Shown here one piece after another: positions 8,046 to 16,047 of a DNA stretch of 64,000 nucleotides. How positions within the stretch are numbered: position 1 is the first letter of the stretch; every line of letters begins with the position of its first letter. The position numbers and the translations under genes were made by a program. The DNA comes from JAMXLO01 sp963818775 (GTDB lineage Bacteria; Pseudomonadota; Alphaproteobacteria; Acetobacterales; Acetobacteraceae). The DNA lies in the NCBI GenBank assembly GCA_963818775.1, contig CAWFUF010000017.1:1-64000 (forward strand). The letters run 5' to 3'. The notes beneath the pieces were generated by a model. The model did not search any database and was not told where the DNA came from. It worked only from the letters and a program-made list of their open reading frames with translations.

Positions 8046-9527
8046 ATGGCCAAAACAGATAAACCCAACATCCTCATACTATGGGGCGACGACATCGGGA
8101 TCTGGAACATCAGCCGCTTCAGCCTCGGCATGATGGGCTACCGCACACCCAACATCGACCGCATCGCGAACGAAGGGGTCACCTTTACCGACTACTATTC
8201 CCAGCAGAGCTGCACCGCCGGTCGCGCGTGCTTCATCACCGGCCAGAACCCGATCCGCACGGGCCTGACCAAGGTCGGCATGCCCGGCGCCACCGTCGGC
8301 CTGCAGAAGGAAGACCCGACCATCGCCGAACTCCTCAAGCCTCTGGGCTACGCCACCGGCCAGTTCGGCAAGAACCACCTGGGCGACCGAGATGAATTTC
8401 TGCCTACAGTACATGGCTTCGACGAATTCTTTGGCAATCTCTATCACCTGAACGCTGAGGAGGAGCCCGAACTACCTGACTATCCCAAGGATCCAGCGTT
8501 CAAGAAGCAGTTCGGCCCCCGAGGCGTCCTCCACTGCAAGTCCGACGGCAAGGGCGGTCAGACGGTCGTGGACACCGGTCCGCTCACCAAGAAGCGCATG
8601 GAAACCATCGACGAGGAAATCACCGATCGCGCCATCACGTGGATGGAGACGCAGGCCAAGGCGGAGCAGCCGTTCTTCCTCTGGTACAATTCGACGGCCA
8701 TGCACTTCCGGACCCACGTCGCCGAAAAGAATCTCGGCAAGAGCGGCCAGGACCCCTACAGCGATCGGATGGTCGTCCACGACGAGCAAATCGGCCAGAT
8801 CCTCGACAAACTCGATGAACTGGGCATCGCCGACAACACAATTGTCATGTACTCGACCGATAACGGGCCGGAGAACGACACCTGGCCGGATGGCGCCAAT
8901 AGCCCGTTCCGTGGCCAGAAGGATACTGGCTGGGAAGGCGGCTGGCGCGTGCCCTGCTTCATGCGCTGGCCGGGCAAGATCAAGGGCGGCTCCGTCCTGA
9001 ACGGCATCGTTTCGCATATCGATATGTTTCCGACATTGCTCGCCGCAGCAGGCAACCCCAACGTCACCGAGCAGCTCCTCAACGGCTGTACGGTCGATGG
9101 TAAACCGTTCCACGTCCATCTCGACGGCTACAACCAGGTCCCATACCTCACCGGCGAGGCGGCGGAGAGCGCGAGAAATGTCATCGTATACTTCAGCGAC
9201 GACGGCGAACTTATCGCGGTGCGAGTTGGCGACTGGAAGTTCCATCTGGCGGTCCAACGCGCCGATACGATGCGACAATGGGCCGAGCCGTTCGTGAAGC
9301 TTCGGGTGCCGTATATCATGAGCCTCCGTCGCGACCCGTTCGAACGGGCCGACTTCAACTCCAACACCTACATGGACTGGATGGTCGATCACGTGCCCCA
9401 GATGTACGAGATGCAAGCGGTGATCGCAGCGCAGATCGCGGGCTTCGTGAAGTTCCCACCGCGGCAGAAACCTGCCTCGTTCAACCTGGACGCGGTGCTG
9501 GCGCAGGTGTCAAAGCCCCACACCTGA
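8046..9527 (+). CDS. Cysteine-type sulfatase (arylsulfatase family S1)
   Basis: 493 residues from an ATG with AAAGGAG 6 bases upstream. The N-terminal DD pair (LILWGDDIG) binds calcium, and Cys56 in SCTAGRACF is the C-x-[AP]-x-R cysteine converted to formylglycine. Further ligands: GKNHLGD (Lys/His), a His in the AMHFR region, and YSTDNGPE (Asp/Asn), with a Lys in FRGQKDT. It hydrolyses sulfate esters; the natural substrate cannot be read from sequence. No signal peptide, so cytoplasmic like Pseudomonas aeruginosa arylsulfatase. The Cys-type active site matches the FGE encoded 1.1 kb upstream, which should activate it. Confidence 0.94.
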   Translation: MAKTDKPNILILWGDDIGIWNISRFSLGMMGYRTPNIDRIANEGVTFTDYYSQQSCTAGRACFITGQNPIRTGLTKVGMPGATVGLQKEDPTIAELLKPLGYATGQFGKNHLGDRDEFLPTVHGFDEFFGNLYHLNAEEEPELPDYPKDPAFKKQFGPRGVLHCKSDGKGGQTVVDTGPLTKKRMETIDEEITDRAITWMETQAKAEQPFFLWYNSTAMHFRTHVAEKNLGKSGQDPYSDRMVVHDEQIGQILDKLDELGIADNTIVMYSTDNGPENDTWPDGANSPFRGQKDTGWEGGWRVPCFMRWPGKIKGGSVLNGIVSHIDMFPTLLAAAGNPNVTEQLLNGCTVDGKPFHVHLDGYNQVPYLTGEAAESARNVIVYFSDDGELIAVRVGDWKFHLAVQRADTMRQWAEPFVKLRVPYIMSLRRDPFERADFNSNTYMDWMVDHVPQMYEMQAVIAAQIAGFVKFPPRQKPASFNLDAVLAQVSKPHT

Positions 9528-9598
9528 GCCACGGCGTCTCCGACGCTTGAGAAAAGAACAGGCGTCCGGCACGAGTTCGCTCGGCCTTGGTCTAATCG

Positions 9599-9629
9599 GC
9601 CCATGCATGGAATCCTCCCGTGCATGGGC
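9599..9629 (+). terminator. Stem-loop downstream of the sulfatase gene
   Basis: GCCCATGCATGG (9599-9610) and CCGTGCATGGGC (9618-9629) form a 12-base stem with one G-U pair and a 7-base loop, 70 bases after the sulfatase stop. It is followed by a pyrimidine-rich CTCTTCCTT rather than a U-tract, so it may end transcription only weakly or stabilise the 3' end. Confidence 0.4.
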
Positions 9630-9722
9630 CTCTTCCTTGCGGTTGGAAGCTTTCTCGGCACGAGTGGGAACTGCTTTTACGATCGGGAGGCGCGTTCCGT
9701 GTTTGGAATAGAGTCTTTCCGC

Positions 9723-9751
9723 CTCTATCGAGTTGATGCAACTCGGTAGAG
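9723..9751 (+). promoter_or_regulatory. Leader hairpin upstream of the methyltransferase start
   Basis: Arms 9723-9735 (CTCTATCGAGTTG) and 9739-9751 (CAACTCGGTAGAG) pair over 13 positions with one G-U wobble and a 3-base loop. The loop is ATG (9736-9738), in frame with the downstream gene. Outside the stem, CTTTC (9715-9719) can also pair with GAAAG at 9751-9755, part of the purine run that would serve as ribosome-binding site for the ATG at 9769. Such a fold could control translation; no known riboregulator was recognised. Confidence 0.4.
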
Positions 9752-9768
9752 AAAGGGTCCTGTCGGTC

Positions 9769-11031
9769 ATGAACGACAACGAAGAGGCGACTGGCGCCAC
9801 CACCGCCGCGCAGGTGAGGGCCTTTTACGATCGTCATCCCTATCCGCCGCCCGTGGACGACCTGGAAGCCTATCGCAAGTCTTGGGACAACCGGCGCCGG
9901 CGCGCCAAGTCCCATCTCTTCTGGCCGACCGAGCCATATCGCGAGGACCGGAGCATACTGGTTGCCGGCTGCGGCACCACGCAGGCCGCCCACTATGCGC
10001 TGCGCTGGCCCCGCGCGCAGGTCGTCGGAATCGACGTCAGCGCCAAGAGCATTGCGTTCACGCAAGGGCTGAAACGCAAGCATGCTCTTGCCAACCTCGA
10101 GGTGCGCCAACTGGCCGTGGAGCGCGCCGCCGAGCTCGGCCAAGGCTTCGCGCACGTAGTCTGCACCGGCGTGCTGCACCATCTGCCCGACCCCGACGCG
10201 GGCCTGCGGGCCCTGCACGACGTGCTTGAGCCGACTGGCGCAGTCAATGTGATGGTGTACGCGCCCTATGGCCGCGGGGGGGTCTACATGCTTCAGGACT
10301 ACTGTCGGCGCCTCGGCATCGCCGGGACGGCGACTGAGCTCCGCGATCTCGCCGCGAGCCTCAAGGCGCTCCCGCCGGACCATCCCCTTGCGCCACTCCT
10401 GCGCAACTCACCCGACTTCGCGGACAGAGCCGGGCTTGCCGATGCCTTGCTCCATCCTCAGGACCGATCTTACTCGGTTCCGGAGCTGCTGGACTTCTTG
10501 GACCGCGCAGACTTGGCGTTCGGTCGCTGGGTGCGCCAAGCGCCTTATCTGCCTTGGTGTGGGGCGCTGGCGTTCACGCCTCACCAATCCAGGCTCATTG
10601 CGCTGACGGCTGACGCGCAATACGCCGCCATCGAACTGTTCAGGGGGACCATGGTCCGCCATGGCGTTGTCGCTTACAGGAAGGATCGACCGACGCAGAG
10701 TGCACCCGTCGATTTCGACGGCGCAGCCTGGCTCGGCTACACGCCCATTCGGCTGCCCGATACGCTGGCTGTGCAGGACCGGCTGCCGCCGGGAGCGGCG
10801 GCGGTGCTGATTAATCGCAATCACACCTACACCGACCTTTATCTGCCCATCGACGCGCAACAAAAGCGACTGCTGGACGCCATCGACGGGGAGCGCACCA
10901 TCGCGGAGATCTGCAGCGAGCAGGGCGACCGGACCGTCGCGCGTACCCTCTTCCAGCAACTTTGGCGATGGGACCAGGTGGTGTTCGATACTTCGAGGGT
11001 GTCGGCACAGGGCGTTACCCAGACGAATTGA
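9769..11031 (+). CDS. SAM-dependent methyltransferase with C-terminal PqqD-like domain
   Basis: 420 residues from ATG 9769 (purine run GAAAGGG upstream); in-frame ATG 9736 lies in a hairpin loop. The N-terminal FYDRHPYPPP segment is typical of a class of methyltransferases with a Y-x-PYP lead-in. The Rossmann-like core follows: motif I LVAGCGTTQAA (about residue 66), VVGIDVS (motif II) and CTGVLHHLPDP (motif IV/post). The C-terminal 70 residues (TYTDLYLPIDAQQ... RTIAEICSEQ) resemble a PqqD/winged-helix fold. Substrate unknown; no clear operon partners. Confidence 0.82.
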   Translation: MNDNEEATGATTAAQVRAFYDRHPYPPPVDDLEAYRKSWDNRRRRAKSHLFWPTEPYREDRSILVAGCGTTQAAHYALRWPRAQVVGIDVSAKSIAFTQGLKRKHALANLEVRQLAVERAAELGQGFAHVVCTGVLHHLPDPDAGLRALHDVLEPTGAVNVMVYAPYGRGGVYMLQDYCRRLGIAGTATELRDLAASLKALPPDHPLAPLLRNSPDFADRAGLADALLHPQDRSYSVPELLDFLDRADLAFGRWVRQAPYLPWCGALAFTPHQSRLIALTADAQYAAIELFRGTMVRHGVVAYRKDRPTQSAPVDFDGAAWLGYTPIRLPDTLAVQDRLPPGAAAVLINRNHTYTDLYLPIDAQQKRLLDAIDGERTIAEICSEQGDRTVARTLFQQLWRWDQVVFDTSRVSAQGVTQTN

Positions 11032-11115
11032 GGCGGCAAACACGCGGCCGATGAGGCCGGCACTGTCTTGTCATATCAGGTGGCGAGGCGTAACGAGCAC
11101 AGGGTTCAGACCATT

Positions 11116-11787
11116 ATGATAGCCAACGCCCTGACGAAGCTGGCGCCCTGCACCGCCCCGAACGTCCCGCACGAGTTTATCGGGCAAGCCCGACTGTTCT
11201 GCGCCCGCATAGATGCGGCAGCCAAACTCGCCAGCGCCGCCGTGTTACAGATATGCGCCGACGCACGCGCCGTCATCCAGCGCCGGTCGACTTGGCGCGG
11301 CGAGCATTTCCCCGGCTTCGAGCGGCAATGGCGCCGGACCATACCCGACGAAGGCCGGATCCGCTTAGAGATTGCGCGCAGCAAGCGCGCATTGATCATC
11401 ACCGAGTTTCGGCTGACCCGCTCAAGCTATGAAGACATCAGATGGTCGCATCCATTCCCGGAAGACTCTGTAGGTCTCATGCTGTGCACGTTCCAACTCA
11501 CGACGCCCGCAGCTTTCGAATGTAAGCGGCTTGCAATCGCGATCCTCGGAATCCATGCCATCGCCCGCCGATACCAGCGTGGTTTCGACAACACCGACCG
11601 CACCATACAGACCGACATTTCTGAGCTAGCAATGAACGTCTCCCAGCTCCAAAACGCCGACGGCCAAACCTTCGCGATCCCGTGCCCTTCTGGCCAGTGG
11701 GTTGGCGCTATTGAAACGGTCAGCCTATCAGGCGCCCCCGATCAGCAACTCCTGAACGTCCGTTCGTTTCTGCACCACCCGCAGTAG
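11116..11787 (+). CDS. Hypothetical protein
   Basis: 223 residues from ATG 11116; a TTG at 11068 is also possible. The frame is long and has no competing convincing frame, but I recognise no family. It is a mixed soluble protein with many Arg/Ala, no signal peptide and no membrane helix; Cys residues occur near positions 13, 30, 49, 122 and 199. It stands alone between the methyltransferase and a region without clear genes. Codon and base use are less GC-rich than the neighbours (for example GCATTGATCATC and TCAAGCTATGAAGACATC), which could reflect acquisition or a non-coding origin. Confidence 0.5.
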   Translation: MIANALTKLAPCTAPNVPHEFIGQARLFCARIDAAAKLASAAVLQICADARAVIQRRSTWRGEHFPGFERQWRRTIPDEGRIRLEIARSKRALIITEFRLTRSSYEDIRWSHPFPEDSVGLMLCTFQLTTPAAFECKRLAIAILGIHAIARRYQRGFDNTDRTIQTDISELAMNVSQLQNADGQTFAIPCPSGQWVGAIETVSLSGAPDQQLLNVRSFLHHPQ

Positions 11788-12202
11788 GAGCTTATTCAAG
11801 CCGAGTGCTGGATGGCTGCGCTCATTGAACAGGTAGGTGGGGAAGAGGAAGTGGGGCTGCATTCTGTTTCGATGGGTCTCTCTGGCCGCGAACCCGCGAA
11901 CCGCACCTCAATCGCCAAAAGCGGCCGTGCCTGCGCCGCGTCCTTCGTGTCCCAACGAGGCGGGAAGCTGATGGGCGATGAGGTCGCTACGCAGCGGAAC
12001 GGTCGAACCCGTCGCACGGCCCCACCCTATAGAGTCAGACCCTCGGCGATATACGGTCCCATATCGCCACCGTCGAATGATGGCATCGTCGGTTGCGTGC
12101 CCCCGCAACCACTTTGACCGGCCAGCATATTTCCGTCGGCAGACCCACCTCCGGATCTTCATCTGCGGGAAACGCCATTAGACATTTCGGGCGGGGTCAA
12201 AC
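11788..12202. other. Gene-poor gap with one stem-loop
   Basis: About 415 bases in which no frame gives a recognisable protein. The only structure I see is the inverted repeat GGCGATAT (12045-12052) / ATATCGCC (12061-12068), perfect over 8 bases with an 8-base loop. Confidence 0.4.
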
Positions 12203-12823
12203 TTGTTCGGTAAAGGAGGTGCCACGCCGGAGGACCTCGCCCGCCGCGACAACGCCGCCATCGCCCACGTGGCCTCGCTGCTCCCGGCCAATGCCGACGA
12301 GGCCCACCTTGCCTCCCAGCACGTCGCCGCCGACGCCTACGCGATGGACTGCCTGCGGGTAGCCCGCGAGTACGCCACGGCGGATCATTCGTTCTTCCTG
12401 AAATGCAACGCCTGGGCCGTCAGCATGATGCGCCAGGCGCGCTCGGCGAGGGCGCTGCTGCTGCGCGTGCAGGCCGAGCGCCGCGCGCGTGAGGCGGACC
12501 ATGCCGCCGCCGACCGCGCCGCCTGGACCGAGCACTGCGCCATCGAGCTGATGACCGCCGCGCTGGGCACCGCGCCACCCGCGGCGGTGGCGGAACCGCC
12601 CCCACCCCCTCCGCAACAGCCGACCGAAGAGCCCGTAACAGACCCGATCGCCGAAGCCGAGCAATACGCCATCATCTACCCTCAACGCGCCGCGCGCATC
12701 CGTGTCCTCGGCGGCCTGCCACAGCCCCTCGACTTCGGCCCACCCTCACCGGAACTGGTGCGGGCCATCATCACCGGCGACAGCCCTACCCTGCGCGCCC
12801 TGGACAGCCAGGCCGCGGCCTAG
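12203..12823 (+). CDS. Conserved hypothetical protein, Pro-rich linker
   Basis: 206 residues, probably from TTG 12203, since no ATG precedes the conserved-looking helix. Residues about 1-105 look helical (SFFLKCNAWAVSMMRQARSARALLLRVQAER), followed by a Pro-rich linker (EPPPPPPQQPTEEP) and a short C-terminal region containing AIIYPQRAARIRVLGGLP. Similar proteins occur, from memory, as uncharacterised proteins in Acetobacteraceae. No signal peptide or membrane helix. Function unknown. Codon use is strongly GC3-biased, supporting a real gene. Confidence 0.65.
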   Translation: MFGKGGATPEDLARRDNAAIAHVASLLPANADEAHLASQHVAADAYAMDCLRVAREYATADHSFFLKCNAWAVSMMRQARSARALLLRVQAERRAREADHAAADRAAWTEHCAIELMTAALGTAPPAAVAEPPPPPPQQPTEEPVTDPIAEAEQYAIIYPQRAARIRVLGGLPQPLDFGPPSPELVRAIITGDSPTLRALDSQAAA

Positions 12824-12845
12824 GCTGAATCGAATGACCCACCAA

Positions 12846-12920
12846 GCCGCTTAATCGTCATGCCGACGAGCCCGCTTAATCGTCGTGCCGACCAGGCCGC
12901 CCAATCGTCATGCCGGCGAA
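12846..12920 (+). repeat. Three tandem 25-bp repeats
   Basis: AATCGTC(A/G)TGCCG occurs at 12853, 12878 and 12903, exactly 25 bases apart, within units of the form CGCTTAATCGTCATGCCGAC. The third unit runs into a longer palindromic half-element. The repeats abut without unique spacers, so this is not a CRISPR array. Confidence 0.7.
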
Positions 12921-12939
12921 GGTCGGCATCCACGTCTTC
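12907..12939. repeat. Half-copy of a dispersed palindromic element
   Basis: GTCATGCCGGCGAAGG followed by TCGGCATCCACGTCTT matches one arm of the 88-nt composite palindromes at 41768 and 57877. The inner ATGCCG/CGGCAT pair forms a small hairpin. Typical of REP-like intergenic repeats. Confidence 0.6.
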
Positions 12940-12946
12940 CCTTGCT

Positions 12947-12965
12947 CCACGTGCCCAACACGTGG
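12947..12965. terminator. Stem-loop between convergent genes
   Basis: CCACGTG / CACGTGG with loop CCCAA, a perfect 7-base stem between the 3' ends of the plus gene at 12203 and the minus gene at 13074. A bidirectional terminator is plausible, although there is no T-run. Confidence 0.35.
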
Positions 12966-13073
12966 GCAGGAACCGCAACCCGCTCCACCAACTCATGAAC
13001 CCCGCCAACCCGCCGCCTCTACCCCACGCGCCAGCGTCTCGCACACCGGGCAACGAGACGCCGATGAGACACC

Positions 13074-13721
13074 TCAGCGGTAGAACTCAACCTTCGCCTC
13101 GCGGAACCACAGGAAATTCGCCGGTGCCGCCGAGATCGGCCCGTTGATCGCGAACACCGCGACCTCGAACCTCTCGCCCACCTCAACGGTATCGCGCAGC
13201 ACCAGACGGTTGGGCATATTGAAGCCCTGGATCGCCGCCGGGCTCGGCCGCCCCGCTGCGCGCGGCATCTCGCCGTTCACCCACACCTCGGCATAATCAT
13301 CCACGTTCACCGTCAGCACCGTCTTCGCCCCTGCCGTCGCGAAGCCCGACGCACTCGCCGGTATCGTCAGCGTCGCACGGAACCAGAAGAACGACACCAT
13401 CCCGCCGCCCCGCTTGGCACCCAGCTCCGTCGGCGGCACCTCCGCCCAATCCGAATCATCGAAGCCACGCAGCTCGGCATGCGGATCGACATCGTATGTC
13501 GTCTTGAATTCCGGCATGGCATCAGACAGCGCAGCACATTCGACCAGCTTAGCCTCCTTCGCCTTCCACCGCGCGCCGAACGCCGCGGAGCCCTCGACGG
13601 TCATCAGATCGACCACATGCGCCGGCGGTATCAGTGGCGCGATCGGCGGCTGCGGCATGAGCAGCGGAGGCATCGCCGGCGGTGCGGAAGCCGTCGGCCT
13701 GACGTAGCGGTTCGTGGGCAT
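13074..13721 (-). CDS. Stand-alone galactose-binding-like domain (gluconolactonase accessory domain)
   Basis: 215 residues from ATG 13721 (GGAGGA upstream). After a Pro/Met-rich N-terminus, the sequence GFDDSDWAEVPPTEL, FWFRATLTIP, NVDDYAEVWVNGEMPR and GFNMPNRLVL is that of a beta-sandwich domain which, from memory, precedes SMP-30/gluconolactonase domains in larger proteins. Here the gene stops after FLWFREAKVEFYR and no lactonase follows. No signal peptide. It is the last gene of a minus-strand run starting with the tartrate dehydrogenase-like gene, 36 bases after the solute-binding protein gene. Carbohydrate binding is inferred from the fold only. Confidence 0.7.
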   Translation of the reverse strand: MPTNRYVRPTASAPPAMPPLLMPQPPIAPLIPPAHVVDLMTVEGSAAFGARWKAKEAKLVECAALSDAMPEFKTTYDVDPHAELRGFDDSDWAEVPPTELGAKRGGGMVSFFWFRATLTIPASASGFATAGAKTVLTVNVDDYAEVWVNGEMPRAAGRPSPAAIQGFNMPNRLVLRDTVEVGERFEVAVFAINGPISAAPANFLWFREAKVEFYR

Positions 13722-13757
13722 TCTTCTGTCCTCCCCAGTTAACCGGTCGCCGCCTCT

Positions 13758-14486
13758 TCAGCCGGGTGGCGCAACCGAAAGCCGGCCGACCACCTTATGC
13801 TTCTCGATGAACCCGGCGACGAGACCGGACTTCTTCGCCTCCTCGACGAAACCGCGCAGGAACGCCGCACCCGCCGCGTTGGAGCGCGCGGTACCCACCG
13901 CCTGCTGCACCGCGGTGAACTGGCCATCGAGGATGCGTGCGCCCGGCATTTTCTGGATGTCGCCCAGTAGCCCAGGCCGCAGTCCCGCCAGCGCGTCGAG
14001 CTTGTCGCGCACGAATTTCTCCGTGGCACTCGTAAGGCTGTCGGAGCGCACGAGTTCGGCATGTTTGATGTTTCGCTCGAGCCACAGGTCGTACGCACTG
14101 CGCGCGGTCACAGCGATCCGCATGCCCGGCCGATCCACCTCGGCGATGCTCTGGATCGGCGAGCCCGCGGGAACCAGATACGTCGCCTCGATCTCCACAT
14201 ACGCGGCGGTGAACGCGATCTTCTCCGCCCGCGCCGGCTCGGCGCCGATCAGCCCGATGTCCCAAACATCGCTGCCGACCGCGTCCGCCAGTTCGCCCGG
14301 CTTTGGAAACGGCACGTATTTCACCGGCACACCCAGCCGGTCCGCGATCGCCCGCGCCATGTCAGGCGAGACACCATCCGGATCGCCCGACGGTGTCTTT
14401 CCGGTGACCAGCAGGAAGTTGCTCATGTTGATGGCGGCGCGCAGCGCGCCGTGCGGGGCAAGTTCAGCGACAACCGATTGGGACAT
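13758..14486 (-). CDS. Family 3 solute-binding-type protein without signal peptide
   Basis: 242 residues with the two-lobed pattern of amino-acid-type ABC binding proteins: GALRAAINMSNFLL, GDPDGVSPDMARAIADRLG, DVWDIGLIGAEPARAEKIAFT and YLVPAGSPI. The protein starts with MSQSVVAELAP and has neither signal peptide nor lipobox, and no permease or ATPase is adjacent. It may be a cytoplasmic ligand-binding protein or an enzyme of this fold. It lies 71 bases after the rhodanese gene in the same direction. Confidence 0.75.
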   Translation of the reverse strand: MSQSVVAELAPHGALRAAINMSNFLLVTGKTPSGDPDGVSPDMARAIADRLGVPVKYVPFPKPGELADAVGSDVWDIGLIGAEPARAEKIAFTAAYVEIEATYLVPAGSPIQSIAEVDRPGMRIAVTARSAYDLWLERNIKHAELVRSDSLTSATEKFVRDKLDALAGLRPGLLGDIQKMPGARILDGQFTAVQQAVGTARSNAAGAAFLRGFVEEAKKSGLVAGFIEKHKVVGRLSVAPPG

Positions 14487-14557
14487 GAGTTCGAGCTTCC
14501 AGGGACGTTGATGTGGCGCCAGTGTATTTGCGCCATCCTGCCCCCGGCAAGGCGCCC

Positions 14558-14917
14558 CTATTCCAACGCCAGACCTCGCGCGTGCCAGCCATCCGTGCCA
14601 CCCCGCAACACCGCAACATTGCTTACCCCGGCGGCCAGCAGTTCGGCGGCGGCGCGCGCCGAGCGCCGATCGGTCTTGCAAACCAGCACGATCGATTGCC
14701 GGCGTGCCGCAAGCTCGACTGTGCGGCCCGCAAGAGTATCGAGCGGCACGTTGATCGCACCGGGCAGATGACCAGGCGGTGCGATGAACTCCTCGGGCTG
14801 GCGCACATCGACCAGCAGCACGCTGTCGCTCGCGAGCCGACGCTGCAGTTCTGCCACCTCGATCCACGCCGGTTGCGCCGCGCGGTGACCGAACAATCGA
14901 GAGAACAGCGACGTCAC
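14558..14917 (-). CDS. Rhodanese-like domain protein
   Basis: 119 residues; a single rhodanese domain with LLVDVRQPEEF, GHLPGAINVPL and the loop VLVCKTDRRS, where the Cys is the sulfur-carrying residue. It handles sulfane sulfur in the cytoplasm. The GTG start at 14917 overlaps the stop of the upstream dehydrogenase gene (GTGA), so the two are translationally coupled. Physiological acceptor unknown. Confidence 0.88.
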   Translation of the reverse strand: MTSLFSRLFGHRAAQPAWIEVAELQRRLASDSVLLVDVRQPEEFIAPPGHLPGAINVPLDTLAGRTVELAARRQSIVLVCKTDRRSARAAAELLAAGVSNVAVLRGGTDGWHARGLALE

Positions 14918-15981
14918 CCCGCCACGATCTCCGCCAGCGCCTTGCCGACATCGGCAGTGCCGGCCTGTCCGCCCATGTCGCGCGTCTTCGGTCCGCTCTC
15001 CCGCAGCAGTGTCTCGATCGCGGCGACGATGGCCTGTCCCGCCGCCGCCTCGCCAAGATGCTCCAGCATCAACCCCGCCGACCAGACCTGGCCGATCGGA
15101 TTGCAGATGAACTTGCCGGCAATGTCGGGCGCCGAACCGTGCACCGGCTCGAACATCGACGGGAACTTGCCCTCCGGATTGATGTTGGCCGAGGGCGCGA
15201 TACCGATCGATCCCGCCACTGCGGGACCAAGATCGCTCAGGATGTCGCCGAACAGGTTGGAACCAACCACGACATCGAACCAGTCGGGATGCTGCACGAA
15301 GTGCGCGCACAGGATGTCGATGTGGTACTGGTCGGTGTGGATGTCGGGATACGACTTTCCCATCAGTGCAAACCGCTCGTCCCAGTACGGCATGGTGAAC
15401 GTGATGCCGTTCGACTTGGTGGCCGAGGTCAGGTGCTTCTTCGGCCGCGTGCGCGCGAGCTCGAAGGCGTATTTCAGGATGCGATCGACACCATGGCGGG
15501 TAAGCACGCTCTGCTGGCTGACGAACTCTCGGTCAGTGCCCTCGAACATGCGCCCGCCAACCGACGAGTACTCACCCTCGGTGTTCTCGCGCACCACGTA
15601 GAAGTCGATATCGGCCTCGGTGCGTCCGGCCAGCGGCGTCCGCACGCCAGGCATCAGCTTGCACGGGCGCAGGTTCACGTACTGGTCGAAGCCGCGGCGG
15701 ATCGGGATCAGCAGGCCCCAAAGCGACACGTGGTCCGGCACGTCAGGCCACCCCACTGCGCCGAGCAGGATCGAGTCCGACTGCGCCAGCCGCTCCATAC
15801 CGTCCGCCGGCATCATCGCGCCGGTCTTCTTGTAGGTCTCGCAGGACCAGTCGTAATGCGCGAACTCCAGGCCGAAGCCGTATCTGCGGGACGCAGCGTC
15901 AAGCACCTTCAGCGCCTCAGGCACAGTCTCCTTGCCGATCCCGTCGCCCGGCACCACTGCAATCCTGTGGGTCTTCGCCAT
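14914..15981 (-). CDS. Tartrate dehydrogenase / D-malate dehydrogenase (decarboxylating)
   Basis: 355 residues, full length for the isocitrate/isopropylmalate dehydrogenase family. The VVPGDGIGKE nucleotide site, LGAVGWPDVPDH, SLWGLLIPIRR, VVRENTEGEYS and NLFGDILSDL are diagnostic of the TtuC/DmlA branch rather than LeuB. It oxidises tartrate or D-malate with NAD+ and a divalent metal; which of the two it prefers cannot be read from sequence. AAGGAGAT lies 8 bases before ATG 15981. First gene of the minus-strand run with rhodanese and a solute-binding protein. Confidence 0.9.
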   Translation of the reverse strand: MAKTHRIAVVPGDGIGKETVPEALKVLDAASRRYGFGLEFAHYDWSCETYKKTGAMMPADGMERLAQSDSILLGAVGWPDVPDHVSLWGLLIPIRRGFDQYVNLRPCKLMPGVRTPLAGRTEADIDFYVVRENTEGEYSSVGGRMFEGTDREFVSQQSVLTRHGVDRILKYAFELARTRPKKHLTSATKSNGITFTMPYWDERFALMGKSYPDIHTDQYHIDILCAHFVQHPDWFDVVVGSNLFGDILSDLGPAVAGSIGIAPSANINPEGKFPSMFEPVHGSAPDIAGKFICNPIGQVWSAGLMLEHLGEAAAGQAIVAAIETLLRESGPKTRDMGGQAGTADVGKALAEIVAG

Positions 15982-16047
15982 GGACTATCTCCTTCGCTGG
16001 TGATCAGTTATCAGCGATCCGTGATGGGTGCGAGGGGGAGCGGCGAC

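Noticed and set aside
12846..12920. Possible CRISPR array
   Set aside because: Only three 25-base units abutting without unique spacers, and no cas genes nearby.
13758..15056. 432-codon extension of the family 3 binding protein gene
   Set aside because: The upstream part reads through rhodanese and dehydrogenase DNA out of frame; the true start is ATG 14486.
15058..16047. Long N-terminal extension of the pyrE-like frame
   Set aside because: Antisense shadow of the tartrate dehydrogenase gene; ATG 16048 has a good ribosome-binding site.
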